Shown here piece after piece: positions 21,240-30,631 of a stretch of DNA of 31,024 bases. How positions within the stretch are numbered: position 1 is the stretch's first letter; every line of letters starts with the position of its first letter. Source of the stretch: JAJPXC01 sp964562375 (lineage in GTDB: Bacteria; Bacteroidota; Bacteroidia; Bacteroidales; Muribaculaceae); assembly GCA_964562375.1 (NCBI GenBank), contig CAZLSW010000034.1, positions 1 to 31,024 on the forward strand, read 5' to 3'. The translations under genes were made by a program, and so were the position numbers. The notes under the pieces were generated by a model. The model ran no database searches. It was not told where the DNA came from and worked only from the letters and a program-made list of their open reading frames with translations.

Positions 21240-24104
21240 TCAGATATTGACAGCCAACTGATGGCCGTCGTATTCAACATCCTTTCCTTGAGCCTCCAAA
21301 ACGCCGGTTCCTTGGATTTTAACAACACGGAGGGTGCGACGGGCGAGCATACCGGGCCAAGAGCCTTGACGGTCGCCGATGGTGAGGGTGGAGGTGGCGT
21401 CGTCCCAATGCAAGGGAATGCGCTCGCTCTGGTCGTGCTCGTAAGCGTAGGTAAGGCCGTCATCATCATAGAGGGTGAAGTCGCAGTCGTTTCCTGGACA
21501 CACAACGAGGGTGATCACGCCCTCACGCTTGTCGCCGCTCCACTGCATTCCCTCGGGTCCCAGAGGCAGGATCGAGCCGCTGCGCACATAGAGGGGCATA
21601 CGCTCGTAGGGGGCCTCAACCTCGGCGTATTGGCCACCATTGGTGACAGTGCCGTCATAGAAGTTGACCCACGAGGAACCTTGCGGGAAGTAGACCGTGC
21701 GGTTGCGTGCCTGATACTTGGTGACTGGGCAAGCCATCAGCGCCGGGCCGAGCATAAATTGGTCGCTTACCTCGCGGGCCAGCACGTCGGGGGTGAAGTC
21801 CATCGCCAAGGGCCGCATCAACGTGTACCCGTCATCGCTTACGCGGGCGTTGAGGGCGTAGAGATAGGGCATCAGGCGATAGCGCAAGGTGTTGTAGTAG
21901 CATATTGATTGATAAGCGGGATGGCCTTCGGGGGCGATGTTCCAAATCTCGCGCAACGGCCATTGGCCATGGGAGCGATACAATGGGCAAAAGGCTCCGA
22001 ATTGGTGCCAGCGCGTGTTCAATTCACGCCACTCGGCGAGGTCGGCGTTCTCCTTACCTGTTTGGTCGAAGAGTTGCTGCGCGGCCACGTAGCGATCCTC
22101 GACGCAGAATCCGCCGATATCCATGGTCCACCAGGGCACACCGCTCACAGCGAAATTGAGTCCGGCCGACAGTTGGGCTTTCATATCTTCCCAGCGTGTG
22201 GCGATGTCGCCGCTCCAGGTGGCCGTGGAGTAACGCTGCTGGCCGGCGTAACCGCTGCGTGTCAACAGGAACACTCGTTTCATGGGGTCAACGCCGCGCT
22301 GGCCGTCGTAGATTGCCTCGGCATTCATCAGCGCGTAGGCGTTGAAATACTTGGTGGAAGGGCCGAGGGCGGTGGGGCCACAGAGGGCTTTGCGATAGTC
22401 GATATCCACGCAGTCGCGCACGTTGGGCTCGGAGGCGTCCATCCACCATGCGTCGATGCCAAGGGGATAGTAGTGATCTTGAATCTGGTGCCAGAAGAGG
22501 CGGCGAGCCGGCTCGGAGTAAGCGTCGTAGAAAGATCCGAGATAACCGGGGCCTACCCAATCGCGCACGTTGTCCTTGATAGCTTGCTGATACATCCAGC
22601 CGTTGGAGTCAAACTCCTTGAAATGCTCGGTAGTGGCGTAGAATTTGGGCCACACCGACACCATTACGCGGCCGTTCATGGCGTGGATGGAGTCGACCAT
22701 CCCCTTGGGGTTGGGGAAGCGCTGAGGGTCAAACTCATGGCAACCCCAGGAGTCCTGCGGCCAGTGGAGCCAATCGATCACGATATTGTCGATGGGAATC
22801 TGGCGCGAGCGATACTCGGCCAGAGTGGATAGGACCTCGTCGGAGGTGTTGTATTTCTCGCGGCTCTGCCAGTAGCCCAAGGCCCAGCGGGGCATAATGG
22901 GGGCTTGACCCGTGAGTTGACGGTAGCCACGCACGACGTCGTCCATCGAGTCGCCGGCGATCATGTAGTAGTCGATCATCGACTGCATTTCGCCCCACCA
23001 GGTCATGGCGTTGCGATCCTCGGCGTCGCGGGGGGAGTGGACGCGCAGGCCGCAGTAGGCAACGTCGCCGTTAGGAATCCAGGAGATTTTCAGGTGGGCC
23101 GGGTGATTGGCCGTGAGGTTAACCGAGAATTTGTAGGAATTGGGGTTCCAGGCGGTGCGCCAACGCTCGGGAACGACGGTTTGGCCGTCGATTTCCACCG
23201 TCTGGTAGCCTGAATAGTAAAGTATAAAGTCGTGTTGGCCCGACTCCTTGGGAGTGATTGTACCCTCGTAAGTGACTTTGGAGCCATTGTATCGGAAATC
23301 CTCGGGGAGATTGATCACGTGGGAGAGGTCGTGGGTCTTGAGGTTTTCAAAGTAGATTTGTGGCTCTCGGCGGGTGATGGTGGAGCCATCTTTGGCCACG
23401 TATGTGCCGGTAAGGGCGCCCTGCTTGCCCGCTGTGTCGCTAAGGGTGAACGCGTCGCCAATCTGTTCATATTCGGCGGGGTTGCCGAATCGGCAAAGGC
23501 TGTAGCTATCCCAAAGCACGCCGTAACCTCCGGTGGATACAATCATGGGCACCGACACCTTGGTGTTGTACTGGAACAGCTCCTCGCTCTTTCCTTTATA
23601 GTTCCACTCGTCGGCTTGGTGTTGGCCCAGGCCGTAAAGGGCTTCATGGTCGTCGGGCGAGGCGAAGGTTTGGGTGACAGTGTAGCCGTCGGTACCCTCC
23701 ACATTAATAGGAGTGAACGATCGGCCATCGTGGCGCTCAGCAAGCAGCAATTGTCCGTTAGGGCGGTAGAAGCTCACCTGACCGTCGGCGTAATTAACCG
23801 CGGCACAAATGCCTTTGGCCGATACCACGAGGCGGTTACCCTCGTCGGTAGTAGTAAATGAAGGCACGGAGGCTTGCGGCACCACAATCAAGCTTGGGTC
23901 GGCCGAGAGGGCAGCCCCCTGAGGGGCCGCACTCACGCGCACGATCTTATCGCTTATTGGTTGGATTCGCACAGTCTGGCCGTTTCGCGCCTTCAGCGTC
24001 ACCCCTTGAGCGTCGGTGGTTACACCGGGGGGCGAGGCTGCCGACATCAGGACTGTGCCGGTGACTCCCACGGCCATCATGGTGATTAGGTTTTTGCAAG
24101 TCAT
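21240..24104 (-). CDS. GH31 alpha-xylosidase with PA14 insert
   Basis: A 954-aa enzyme predicted to release alpha-1,6-xylose from xyloglucan oligosaccharides. The N-terminus (1-23) looks like a signal peptide, and no typical lipobox is present. The N-terminal beta-sandwich (about 30-235) contains ALYGLGQHQ. A PA14-like insert spans about 265-360 (GQHDFILYYSGYQTVEIDG). The barrel starts near 375 with PRWALGYWQSREKY, then IDNIVIDWLHW, the nucleophile D556 in DAWWMDASEP and acid/base D633 in TWSGDIATRWEDM. Beta-sandwich domains close the protein. A PA14 insert in GH31 is known from characterised xyloglucan alpha-xylosidases, and WWMDASEP fits that branch better than alpha-glucosidases. It is the first gene of the operon, behind its own -7 box. 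High confidence for family, good for substrate. Confidence 0.9.
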   Translation of the reverse strand: MTCKNLITMMAVGVTGTVLMSAASPPGVTTDAQGVTLKARNGQTVRIQPISDKIVRVSAAPQGAALSADPSLIVVPQASVPSFTTTDEGNRLVVSAKGICAAVNYADGQVSFYRPNGQLLLAERHDGRSFTPINVEGTDGYTVTQTFASPDDHEALYGLGQHQADEWNYKGKSEELFQYNTKVSVPMIVSTGGYGVLWDSYSLCRFGNPAEYEQIGDAFTLSDTAGKQGALTGTYVAKDGSTITRREPQIYFENLKTHDLSHVINLPEDFRYNGSKVTYEGTITPKESGQHDFILYYSGYQTVEIDGQTVVPERWRTAWNPNSYKFSVNLTANHPAHLKISWIPNGDVAYCGLRVHSPRDAEDRNAMTWWGEMQSMIDYYMIAGDSMDDVVRGYRQLTGQAPIMPRWALGYWQSREKYNTSDEVLSTLAEYRSRQIPIDNIVIDWLHWPQDSWGCHEFDPQRFPNPKGMVDSIHAMNGRVMVSVWPKFYATTEHFKEFDSNGWMYQQAIKDNVRDWVGPGYLGSFYDAYSEPARRLFWHQIQDHYYPLGIDAWWMDASEPNVRDCVDIDYRKALCGPTALGPSTKYFNAYALMNAEAIYDGQRGVDPMKRVFLLTRSGYAGQQRYSTATWSGDIATRWEDMKAQLSAGLNFAVSGVPWWTMDIGGFCVEDRYVAAQQLFDQTGKENADLAEWRELNTRWHQFGAFCPLYRSHGQWPLREIWNIAPEGHPAYQSICYYNTLRYRLMPYLYALNARVSDDGYTLMRPLAMDFTPDVLAREVSDQFMLGPALMACPVTKYQARNRTVYFPQGSSWVNFYDGTVTNGGQYAEVEAPYERMPLYVRSGSILPLGPEGMQWSGDKREGVITLVVCPGNDCDFTLYDDDGLTYAYEHDQSERIPLHWDDATSTLTIGDRQGSWPGMLARRTLRVVKIQGTGVLEAQGKDVEYDGHQLAVNI

Positions 24105-24176
24105 TTCAGTTTCGGTTGAGAATTGGTTGAGTGAATGTTGTGAGTTTTACCTCTTCTCGTAGCTTAATGTGACTGG

Positions 24177-24189
24177 TGCAAAATTACAA
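24177..24189 (-). promoter_or_regulatory. Promoter core of the GH31-GH2-GH3 operon
   Basis: On the minus strand the bases read TTGTAATTTTGCA, containing TAATTTTG, an exact TAnnTTTG -7 box. The same 13-mer occurs at the susC promoter (27349-27361). Transcription would start near 24172, giving a leader of about 68 nt before the GH31 ATG. No obvious -33 TTTG is seen. Confidence 0.6.
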
Positions 24190-24236
24190 TGAGAAAATCC
24201 CCAACAGGGGGTATTTTTGATTTAATCAACTCATTT

Positions 24237-27134
24237 TCAGTGCGACAAAATGTTGCCAACGAGGGGTTGATTTGTTGTTGTCTCGTGAGATTCTTGGTAT
24301 ACCGATGGGTTTACGCCAAATTCCTCGCGGAAATATTTGCTGAAAGCTTTGGGCGCGTTGAAGCCACATTGGTAGGCGATCTCCGAGACGTTCATCTGGC
24401 TCTCGCGCAGGAGTTGGGCCGCTCGCTTGAGCCTGAGTGTACGGATAAACTCGATGGGGGTCTTGCCGGTGATGTGTTTTATGCGCTTGTAAAGGTGTAC
24501 GCGGCTCATGCCCAGGTGGGAGGCCAATTCCTCCACCGATAGGTCGGGGTTATCCATGTTGTTCTCAACATGCTTGACGGCTTTCTGGATGAGTTGCTCG
24601 TCGACGCTTGTGATTACCAAGGGTGTTGGCTCGGGGTTGATGTACTGGGGTTGCTTGTCGCCCTCTTGTCGAAGTTGCAAGAGATCTTTCACACGCTCAT
24701 GCAAACGGTCGTAATCACTGGCCATCAGCACTGGAGCTGGGTTGACGGTTTCTTCCACAGGCTTGTCGTTCAACAGGTTGTCGACCAATCCCAGCAGCCG
24801 CGATTGCTCCTGGTATTGAGTCTCCAGGGCATGCGTGCGTTCACGACGGCGCGCGGTTCTAATAATCAGGGCCACCGCTCCGAGGATAAGGCAAATATAA
24901 ATAATGATGGCCCACCAGCTGGCCCACCAAGGCGAGGCGATGGTGATGGGAAGGGCGGTGACGAGTCCTTCGGTGCCGTCGGGGAGCAGGGTCTTCACCT
25001 CAAATGTGTAATGGCCCGAGCCAAGGTTGGTGTAGGTGGCGTGGTTGTCGCCGGGCTGAGTGGCTATCCACTCGTCCTGATATCCAGTGAGGCGATAGAG
25101 CCATACGGTGGCCGATGGATTGGCGTAGTCGTCGGCGGCGAAGGTCACAGTGAACTCGTTTTCGGAGTAGGCGATTTTCACGCCGTCGACAAGTCGCTGG
25201 CCGTCAATCGGTCCGAGGTTGCCTTTTCGGAGGGTTAAATCTATAATGTAGGACGGGGCGGCCTCTTGTGCAGTGATTTCCGAAGGTCGGAACGAGCTGA
25301 CACCGTTCAAGCCGCCCACGGCGATTACGCCACCTGGGAGGGAGGCAAAGGAGCGTTGGTTGAAGTCGCAACGGGGGAGTCCGTCCTGCTGGTCGAAAAT
25401 GGTGGATGAGAACGTCCAATCTCCTGATTGTAAGCTAGGTGTTACTCTTATAAGTCGGGATCCGGTGGATACCCAGATGTTGCCTTGCTTGTCCTCCAGC
25501 AGGCCGAGAATAAAGTCGGTGGTGGGGTCGCTGCCGCCGTTAGTCGCTGAGCCAAGGGGGACATGCCACAGCAAGTCGCGTTGGGGGTCGTAAACGTCCA
25601 ATCCTGCATATGTTGCGAGCCACAATAGGTTGTGGTGGTCGACCAGAACCTGATTGATATTGAAGTGGGAGAACTGTTGGTGTCCGTCGCGGGTACCCGT
25701 TTGCGCCAGGATGGAATGGGAGCGCAGGTTGAAGTTGGCTAGCCCGCCAGAGGTTGCAAGGAACACGAGGTCGGGGTTGCGTCGGTCGGGGACGATTTGG
25801 GCGATGTAGTCGGTTCGTAAAGGCGAATTATTTGATAGCCAAACGTTTTTGGACCCCGTTGTAGGGTTCCAAATCTGTAAACCACCCCCGAGGGTGGCGA
25901 GCAATAGGTCATCTCCGGGGAGTGGGTACACGTCCCATATATTGTCGCTGGCGAGCCCGTTGGCTTGGGTGTATTGTACCATTTGGCCCGATGGTTTCAG
26001 CAGGTGCAACCCGTGGTTGTAGGTGCCGATCCACACGCCGTCGTCGGTGGGCTTGAGGCATACCACACCCGCGCAACTGCCGGGGGCACCCAGCGTGCCG
26101 GTGATCTTCTTCTGGCTCCAAGCGACGGGATTGCATAGGATCAATCCTTCGGCGTCGGTTCCAATGAGCACGGAATTGTCGGGTAATGAGGTGATTACGT
26201 TGACATCAGGGCACGGATGGAACGCGAATTTCTGCCGAGCTGGGTGATACGACATCATGCCGCTCTTGCGCGTGCCGATCCACACCGAGCCGCTATGATC
26301 CTGATACAGAGCCGTCAAGCTATTGGAAGAGAGCGAGCGGGGGTCGGAGGGATTGTTTTGCGCTTGGGTAACGCGGCCGTCTGGAGTGATGCGCACCAAT
26401 CCCGAGTGGTCGAAAGCAATCCATACAGCTTCTTCATCATCGGTGATAATGGCCTTTGCGATAGGTAGTTGGGCGAGATTTACGCCGTGCCATTGCTGGC
26501 TCCAGATCATGGTGTTAAGGTTGAGAACCGCAATGCCAGCTTCGCCGAAAGCCCACACGGTGGAGTCGCTACCGTGGGCGAGGTTGTAGACGCGGCGCTC
26601 AGCGCAGTTGAAAGGAGTGTCGATTGATTTTTCCACCTTGAGGTTGTCGCTGTCGGCCACCAAAACGCGAGGGGTGTTGGTGATAACGACCAAACGGTTG
26701 TTGCCTAAATCCAGCACGTCGGTGACGTCGTTCCATCGCTTGTCGCGCGCCATAGTCACGATAGGTGGCACCGCCATGCCCGTGGTATCCTCGAGGACCT
26801 TCTCGGCAATAGGGTCGAAAGCCTCCCAGCCGTCGCCGGTCAACAGCCAAAGGTGCCCTTGGTGGGGAACGATACGTTTTATATAATTGTCCTTACCGCC
26901 GGTCTGACGGAAGGGCACGATTTCGTATCCGTCATATCGACACAAGCCGGTGGCGGTGCCGAAATACAGCAAGCCACGGTCGTCCTGAGCGATGGTGTTG
27001 ATCATATTGGATGTAAGCTTGGGGTTGAGAGGCATCTCCTGGAAATGGAGAGGTTGGGAGATGGCCCACGCTTGGCCGATCCCGGCTATCCAAAAGGTGA
27101 GGGATAATACTATACTATATATGACACGGTTCAT
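24237..27134 (-). CDS. Membrane-bound propeller/Y_Y_Y/AraC regulator lacking a kinase (HTCS-derived)
   Basis: A 965-aa sensor-regulator of the locus. The ATG at 27134 is preferred; a TTG at 27164 would add ten residues. An N-terminal signal or membrane segment (1-24) is followed by a two-component-type beta-propeller (about 30-645, repeats such as DRGLLYFGTATGLCRYDG, SGSVWIGTRKSG, GVWIGTYNHGLHLL) and a Y_Y_Y domain (about 653-723). A transmembrane helix lies at about 731-756 (WWAIIIYICLILGAVALII) and an AraC-type DNA-binding domain at about 845-948 (LSVEELASHLGMSRVHLYKR, NVSEIAYQCGFNAPKAFSKYF). Only about 90 residues separate the membrane from the AraC domain, with no H-box, ATP-binding boxes or receiver. 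Classical HTCS proteins are about 1300-1400 aa. It is divergent to susC and followed by GH31, so it probably senses a glycan fragment and acts directly on the locus promoters. Confidence 0.85.
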   Translation of the reverse strand: MNRVIYSIVLSLTFWIAGIGQAWAISQPLHFQEMPLNPKLTSNMINTIAQDDRGLLYFGTATGLCRYDGYEIVPFRQTGGKDNYIKRIVPHQGHLWLLTGDGWEAFDPIAEKVLEDTTGMAVPPIVTMARDKRWNDVTDVLDLGNNRLVVITNTPRVLVADSDNLKVEKSIDTPFNCAERRVYNLAHGSDSTVWAFGEAGIAVLNLNTMIWSQQWHGVNLAQLPIAKAIITDDEEAVWIAFDHSGLVRITPDGRVTQAQNNPSDPRSLSSNSLTALYQDHSGSVWIGTRKSGMMSYHPARQKFAFHPCPDVNVITSLPDNSVLIGTDAEGLILCNPVAWSQKKITGTLGAPGSCAGVVCLKPTDDGVWIGTYNHGLHLLKPSGQMVQYTQANGLASDNIWDVYPLPGDDLLLATLGGGLQIWNPTTGSKNVWLSNNSPLRTDYIAQIVPDRRNPDLVFLATSGGLANFNLRSHSILAQTGTRDGHQQFSHFNINQVLVDHHNLLWLATYAGLDVYDPQRDLLWHVPLGSATNGGSDPTTDFILGLLEDKQGNIWVSTGSRLIRVTPSLQSGDWTFSSTIFDQQDGLPRCDFNQRSFASLPGGVIAVGGLNGVSSFRPSEITAQEAAPSYIIDLTLRKGNLGPIDGQRLVDGVKIAYSENEFTVTFAADDYANPSATVWLYRLTGYQDEWIATQPGDNHATYTNLGSGHYTFEVKTLLPDGTEGLVTALPITIASPWWASWWAIIIYICLILGAVALIIRTARRRERTHALETQYQEQSRLLGLVDNLLNDKPVEETVNPAPVLMASDYDRLHERVKDLLQLRQEGDKQPQYINPEPTPLVITSVDEQLIQKAVKHVENNMDNPDLSVEELASHLGMSRVHLYKRIKHITGKTPIEFIRTLRLKRAAQLLRESQMNVSEIAYQCGFNAPKAFSKYFREEFGVNPSVYQESHETTTNQPLVGNILSH

Positions 27135-27180
27135 GGTGGATAGATGTATAAGGATTGGATACAACTAACTAATTCCTTTG

Positions 27181-27188
27181 CAAAATTA
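27181..27188 (-). promoter_or_regulatory. -7 box of the regulator gene
   Basis: On the minus strand the bases read TAATTTTG followed by CA, matching TAnnTTTG and sharing TAATTTTGCA with the susC and GH31 promoters. It ends 46 nt upstream of the regulator's ATG, a normal leader length, and it supports the ATG start at 27134. Confidence 0.45.
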
Positions 27189-27253
27189 AAAAAAATTCCA
27201 TTATATTTGCGTTTGCAAAGCAATTTTTCATTAGATGTGATTACCCCAAAGCA

Positions 27254-27285
27254 ACATTTTTACCATGAACAAAAACATTTTTACC
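27254..27285 (+). promoter_or_regulatory. Direct repeats, probable regulator-binding site upstream of susC
   Basis: ACATTTTTACC occurs at 27254-27264 and again at 27275-27285, exactly 21 bp (two helical turns) apart, each preceded by an A-rich stretch (AAAGCA and ACAAAA). A partial third copy starts at 27216 (CAAAGCAATTTTT). The pair ends 66 bp upstream of the susC -7 box. Same-face direct repeats are the usual layout for AraC-type dimers, and the only AraC-type gene in the window is divergent from this site. Confidence 0.6.
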
Positions 27286-27348
27286 CCTACATACATTGAA
27301 GGATGGGCCATCATGAAAACAAATAATTCGCTGAAGGATGAGTTGCGG

Positions 27349-27361
27349 TTGTAATTTTGCA
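27349..27361 (+). promoter_or_regulatory. susC promoter core
   Basis: TTGTAATTTTGCA holds the -7 box TAATTTTG (27352-27359) and is identical to the 13-mer at the GH31 promoter. Transcription would start near 27366, leaving about 80 nt of leader before the ATG at 27447. That placement excludes the TTG at 27357 as the start of susC. Confidence 0.6.
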
Positions 27362-27446
27362 ACGTGAGTTTTTACCAAAGATCGTTGCCTTAAGCGACCA
27401 TGAAATCATTTCTAAAACCATCCAACTAAAAACAGAGATCATTACC

Positions 27447-30400
27447 ATGCAACCGCCTAAAGAACGCACGCCCAAGGCTGGCGGCGGCGGAAGGAAATTT
27501 TTCTTCCTGTTACTTTTAATAATGTGTATCGCGCCCGCGATGATGGCTCAGTCGACCATCACCGTCACGGGTACCATCCTCTCGGCCACCGACGACGAGC
27601 CGCTGATCGGGGCCTGGGTGAAAGTCTCCGGCACCTCAAACGGAGCCAACACCGACATCGATGGCAACTTCACTCTTACCAATGTGCCTGAGGGAGCCGA
27701 ACTCGAAACCGGCTACATCGGGTTCACTTCCCAAACATTCAAGGCCACCACAACCCCTGTCGAAATCAAGCTTAAGGAAAATTCCGAGGTGCTCGAGGAG
27801 GTAGTAGTTGTAGGCTACGGTGTACAGAAAAAGAAATTGGTCACTGGCGCCACCTCACAAGTAAAAGGTGAGACCCTGGCCAAGATGAACACCACCAACC
27901 CGTTGCAGGCCATGCAGGGCCAAACGTCGGGCGTTACCATCTCGCAGACCACCGGCCAGCCGGGCAAGTCGATGAAGGTGTCGATTCGCGGCCTGGGTAC
28001 CGTGGGCAACTCCGAGCCTCTTTACCTTATTGATGGTGTAGGCGGCGATATCAACACCGTCAACCCCGCCGATATCGAGAGCATTGACGTGCTGAAGGAC
28101 GCTGCCTCGGCCGCTATCTACGGCGCGCAAGCCGCCAACGGCGTGGTGCTTGTCACCACCAAGAGCGGTAAGGAAGGCAAGACCACCGTTAGCTTCGACG
28201 GCTACTACGGTTGGCAGTCCAAGCCCCGCTCGGTAGATATGCTCAACGCCTCCCAGTACATGATGATTATGGACGAGCAAGCCGTCAACTCGGGTAACGC
28301 CCCTTACGACTGGAGCAGCTACAAGAGTATCTACGACGCCAACGGCAACCTCTATAACACCGATTGGCTTGACACCCTGTGGAAAGACAACGCCGAGATT
28401 CAGAGCTACACATTGGGCATCACCGGCGGTACCGCCAAGAACAACTTCGCGATCTCCCTCGGATACCTCTCCAATGAAGGTATCGTAGGCGGCAAGCAAG
28501 TGAGCAACTACTCGCGCTACAACTTCCGCGTCAACTCCAATTACAAATTCTTTGACGACCTCTTCACCGTGGGCGAGCAAGTGAGCTTCGTTCACTACAA
28601 GACGCGCAACATGAACGACGAGGGCAACGGCAACAACGGCAACCGAATCTACCCCGCGTTCAACGCCTCCCCGCTGGCTCCCGTATATAGCGACCAAGGG
28701 CAATACGGATCGCCTTACAACTCCACTCTCTACAGCGACTGGCACGCCGCCGACGGCAACCCCTACGGCCAGATGATGACCCTCTCGCAGCAGAAAACCC
28801 GCTGCTCGCTGTTCAACGGCAACGTCTTCCTGCAACTCGATCCCATCAAGGGTTTGACCCTAAAAACGTTGCTGGGCTTGAGCTACTCGTGGAGCAACTA
28901 TCGCTCGTTCACGCCCCAATACCAATTTGACGCCTACACCAACGGCGACAAGACCTACGTAAGCCAAAGCGCCTCCGACGGCTACACTATCACTTGGCAA
29001 AACACCGCCAGCTATAACTTCTCGGTTGACCGCAACAACTTTAACGCATTGTTGGGTATGGAAGTGTCGCGTACCGATGGTTTCAACGTGGCCGCCGGCA
29101 ACGCCTCGCTTTCCTCAGGATTTGACAACTGGAGCCACGCTTACGTCGACAACGGCACCGCCACTTCGGCCGATAACGGCCTGTCGGCATCCGGTTCGCC
29201 CTGGACTGCTATCCGCAACCTTAGCTACTTCGCTCGCTTGGGTTGGGACTTCGACGCCCGCTATATGATCAACTTCACCCTGCGTGCCGATGGCTCCTCG
29301 AAATTCGCCAAGGGACACCGCTGGGGCTGGTTCCCTTCGGTATCGGCAGGCTGGAATATCTCCAACGAGAATTTTATGGAATCCACTCGCTCGTGGCTCA
29401 ACAACTTGAAGCTGCGTGCATCCTGGGGCCGCGTGGGTAACAACAACGTCGACTCCTTCCAGTATCTGGCGCAAGTGGTTTACGGTGGCCATTACACTTT
29501 CGGCTCGGTCAACGGCTCGGCCAGCGACGGCTACGTGATCGGCGCTTATCCCTCGTCGCTTGAGAACGAGAATATCAAGTGGGAGACCTCCGAGCAGTTT
29601 GACGTGGGTATCGACGCCTACTTCCTCAACTCGCGCTTGCAAGGTGCTGTCGACTTCTACGTGAAGACAACCAAGGACTGGCTCGTCTGGGCACCGCTAC
29701 TGTCGACTTCGGGCTTTACCTCTCAACTCATCAACGGTGGTGACGTGAAGAACAAAGGCGTGGAGGTATCCTTGACATGGAACGACCGCATCGGTAACGT
29801 GTCCTACAACATCGGCGGCAATTTCGCCTACAACCATAACCGCGTAGGTTCGATCCCCACCGAGGACGGTATCATCCACGGTGCCACTGGCGTGCTCTAC
29901 GATAACGCCGAGGAGTTCTATCGCGCACAAAACGGCCACTCAATCGGCTACTTCTGGGGCTACAAGACCGCTGGTATCTTCCAGAACCAGCAGGAAATCG
30001 ACGACTGGATCGCAGCCGGCAACGGTGTTTACCAAAGCAACGTGCAGCCTGGTGACGTGAAATACGTCGACCAAAACCACGACGGCGTAATCGACGAGAA
30101 CGATAAGGTGGACCTCGGTTCGGGCGTGCCCAAATGGACCTTCGGCTTCAACCTGGGCGCTACCTATAAGCACTTCGACCTTGGCGTCGTGCTCTCGGGC
30201 ATGGCTGGCCACAAGATTGTGCAAAGCTACCGTAACATCGCCGACAAGCAGGCCAACTACACTACCCGCATTCTCAACCGCTGGACCGGCGAAGGCACCT
30301 CCAACACCCTTCCCCGCGTCACCGAGGGCACCGACAACTGGGCATTCAGCGACATCTACGTGCAAGACGGCGACTTCCTGCGCATCTCCAATGTGACCAT

Positions 30401-30614
30401 CGGCTACGACTTCGCCCACTTGATCAACAAGAAATGGTGCCAGCAGTGCCGCCTCTATTTCCAGATTCAGAACCTGTACACGTTCACCCACTACGATGGT
30501 CTTGATCCCGAGGTGGGTACCGGTACCAGTTCTTCTTCATGGGTAAGCGGTGTCGACCAGGGCTTCTATCCTCGTCCCCGCACCTTCCTTTTCGGTGTAA
30601 ATCTCACCTTCTAA
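27447..30614 (+). CDS. SusC/RagA-family TonB-dependent outer-membrane transporter
   Basis: A 1055-aa outer-membrane channel importing oligosaccharides with its SusD partner and TonB. A signal peptide covers residues 1-35 (FFFLLLLIMCIAPAMMAQ). The carboxypeptidase-D regulatory-like domain spans about 37-118. The region after it contains VVVVGYGVQKKKLVTGA, and the plug (about 125-230) has SIRGLGTVG and the SusC/RagA signature DVLKDAASAAIYGAQAANG. The barrel ends with an aromatic C-terminal strand (TFLFGVNLTF), so the gene is complete. The ATG at 27447 is chosen because the promoter lies at 27349-27361. susD follows 17 nt downstream. Xyloglucan oligosaccharide specificity is inferred from the enzymes. 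Confidence 0.93.
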   Translation: MQPPKERTPKAGGGGRKFFFLLLLIMCIAPAMMAQSTITVTGTILSATDDEPLIGAWVKVSGTSNGANTDIDGNFTLTNVPEGAELETGYIGFTSQTFKATTTPVEIKLKENSEVLEEVVVVGYGVQKKKLVTGATSQVKGETLAKMNTTNPLQAMQGQTSGVTISQTTGQPGKSMKVSIRGLGTVGNSEPLYLIDGVGGDINTVNPADIESIDVLKDAASAAIYGAQAANGVVLVTTKSGKEGKTTVSFDGYYGWQSKPRSVDMLNASQYMMIMDEQAVNSGNAPYDWSSYKSIYDANGNLYNTDWLDTLWKDNAEIQSYTLGITGGTAKNNFAISLGYLSNEGIVGGKQVSNYSRYNFRVNSNYKFFDDLFTVGEQVSFVHYKTRNMNDEGNGNNGNRIYPAFNASPLAPVYSDQGQYGSPYNSTLYSDWHAADGNPYGQMMTLSQQKTRCSLFNGNVFLQLDPIKGLTLKTLLGLSYSWSNYRSFTPQYQFDAYTNGDKTYVSQSASDGYTITWQNTASYNFSVDRNNFNALLGMEVSRTDGFNVAAGNASLSSGFDNWSHAYVDNGTATSADNGLSASGSPWTAIRNLSYFARLGWDFDARYMINFTLRADGSSKFAKGHRWGWFPSVSAGWNISNENFMESTRSWLNNLKLRASWGRVGNNNVDSFQYLAQVVYGGHYTFGSVNGSASDGYVIGAYPSSLENENIKWETSEQFDVGIDAYFLNSRLQGAVDFYVKTTKDWLVWAPLLSTSGFTSQLINGGDVKNKGVEVSLTWNDRIGNVSYNIGGNFAYNHNRVGSIPTEDGIIHGATGVLYDNAEEFYRAQNGHSIGYFWGYKTAGIFQNQQEIDDWIAAGNGVYQSNVQPGDVKYVDQNHDGVIDENDKVDLGSGVPKWTFGFNLGATYKHFDLGVVLSGMAGHKIVQSYRNIADKQANYTTRILNRWTGEGTSNTLPRVTEGTDNWAFSDIYVQDGDFLRISNVTIGYDFAHLINKKWCQQCRLYFQIQNLYTFTHYDGLDPEVGTGTSSSSWVSGVDQGFYPRPRTFLFGVNLTF

Positions 30615-30631
30615 TCCAATCCCAAAACCAA

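Noticed and set aside
21909..22832. Plus-strand ORFs opposite the GH31, GH2 and GH3 genes (also 18889-19833, 17774-18628, 23232-23861)
   Set aside because: The minus-strand genes there contain complete catalytic motifs; the plus-strand frames are low-information shadows of GC-biased codons.
24195..24217. CCCC/GGGG hairpin with a short T run after the regulator gene as a terminator
   Set aside because: The stem is only 4 bp and the T tract is interrupted; it could be real but is too weak to list as a feature.
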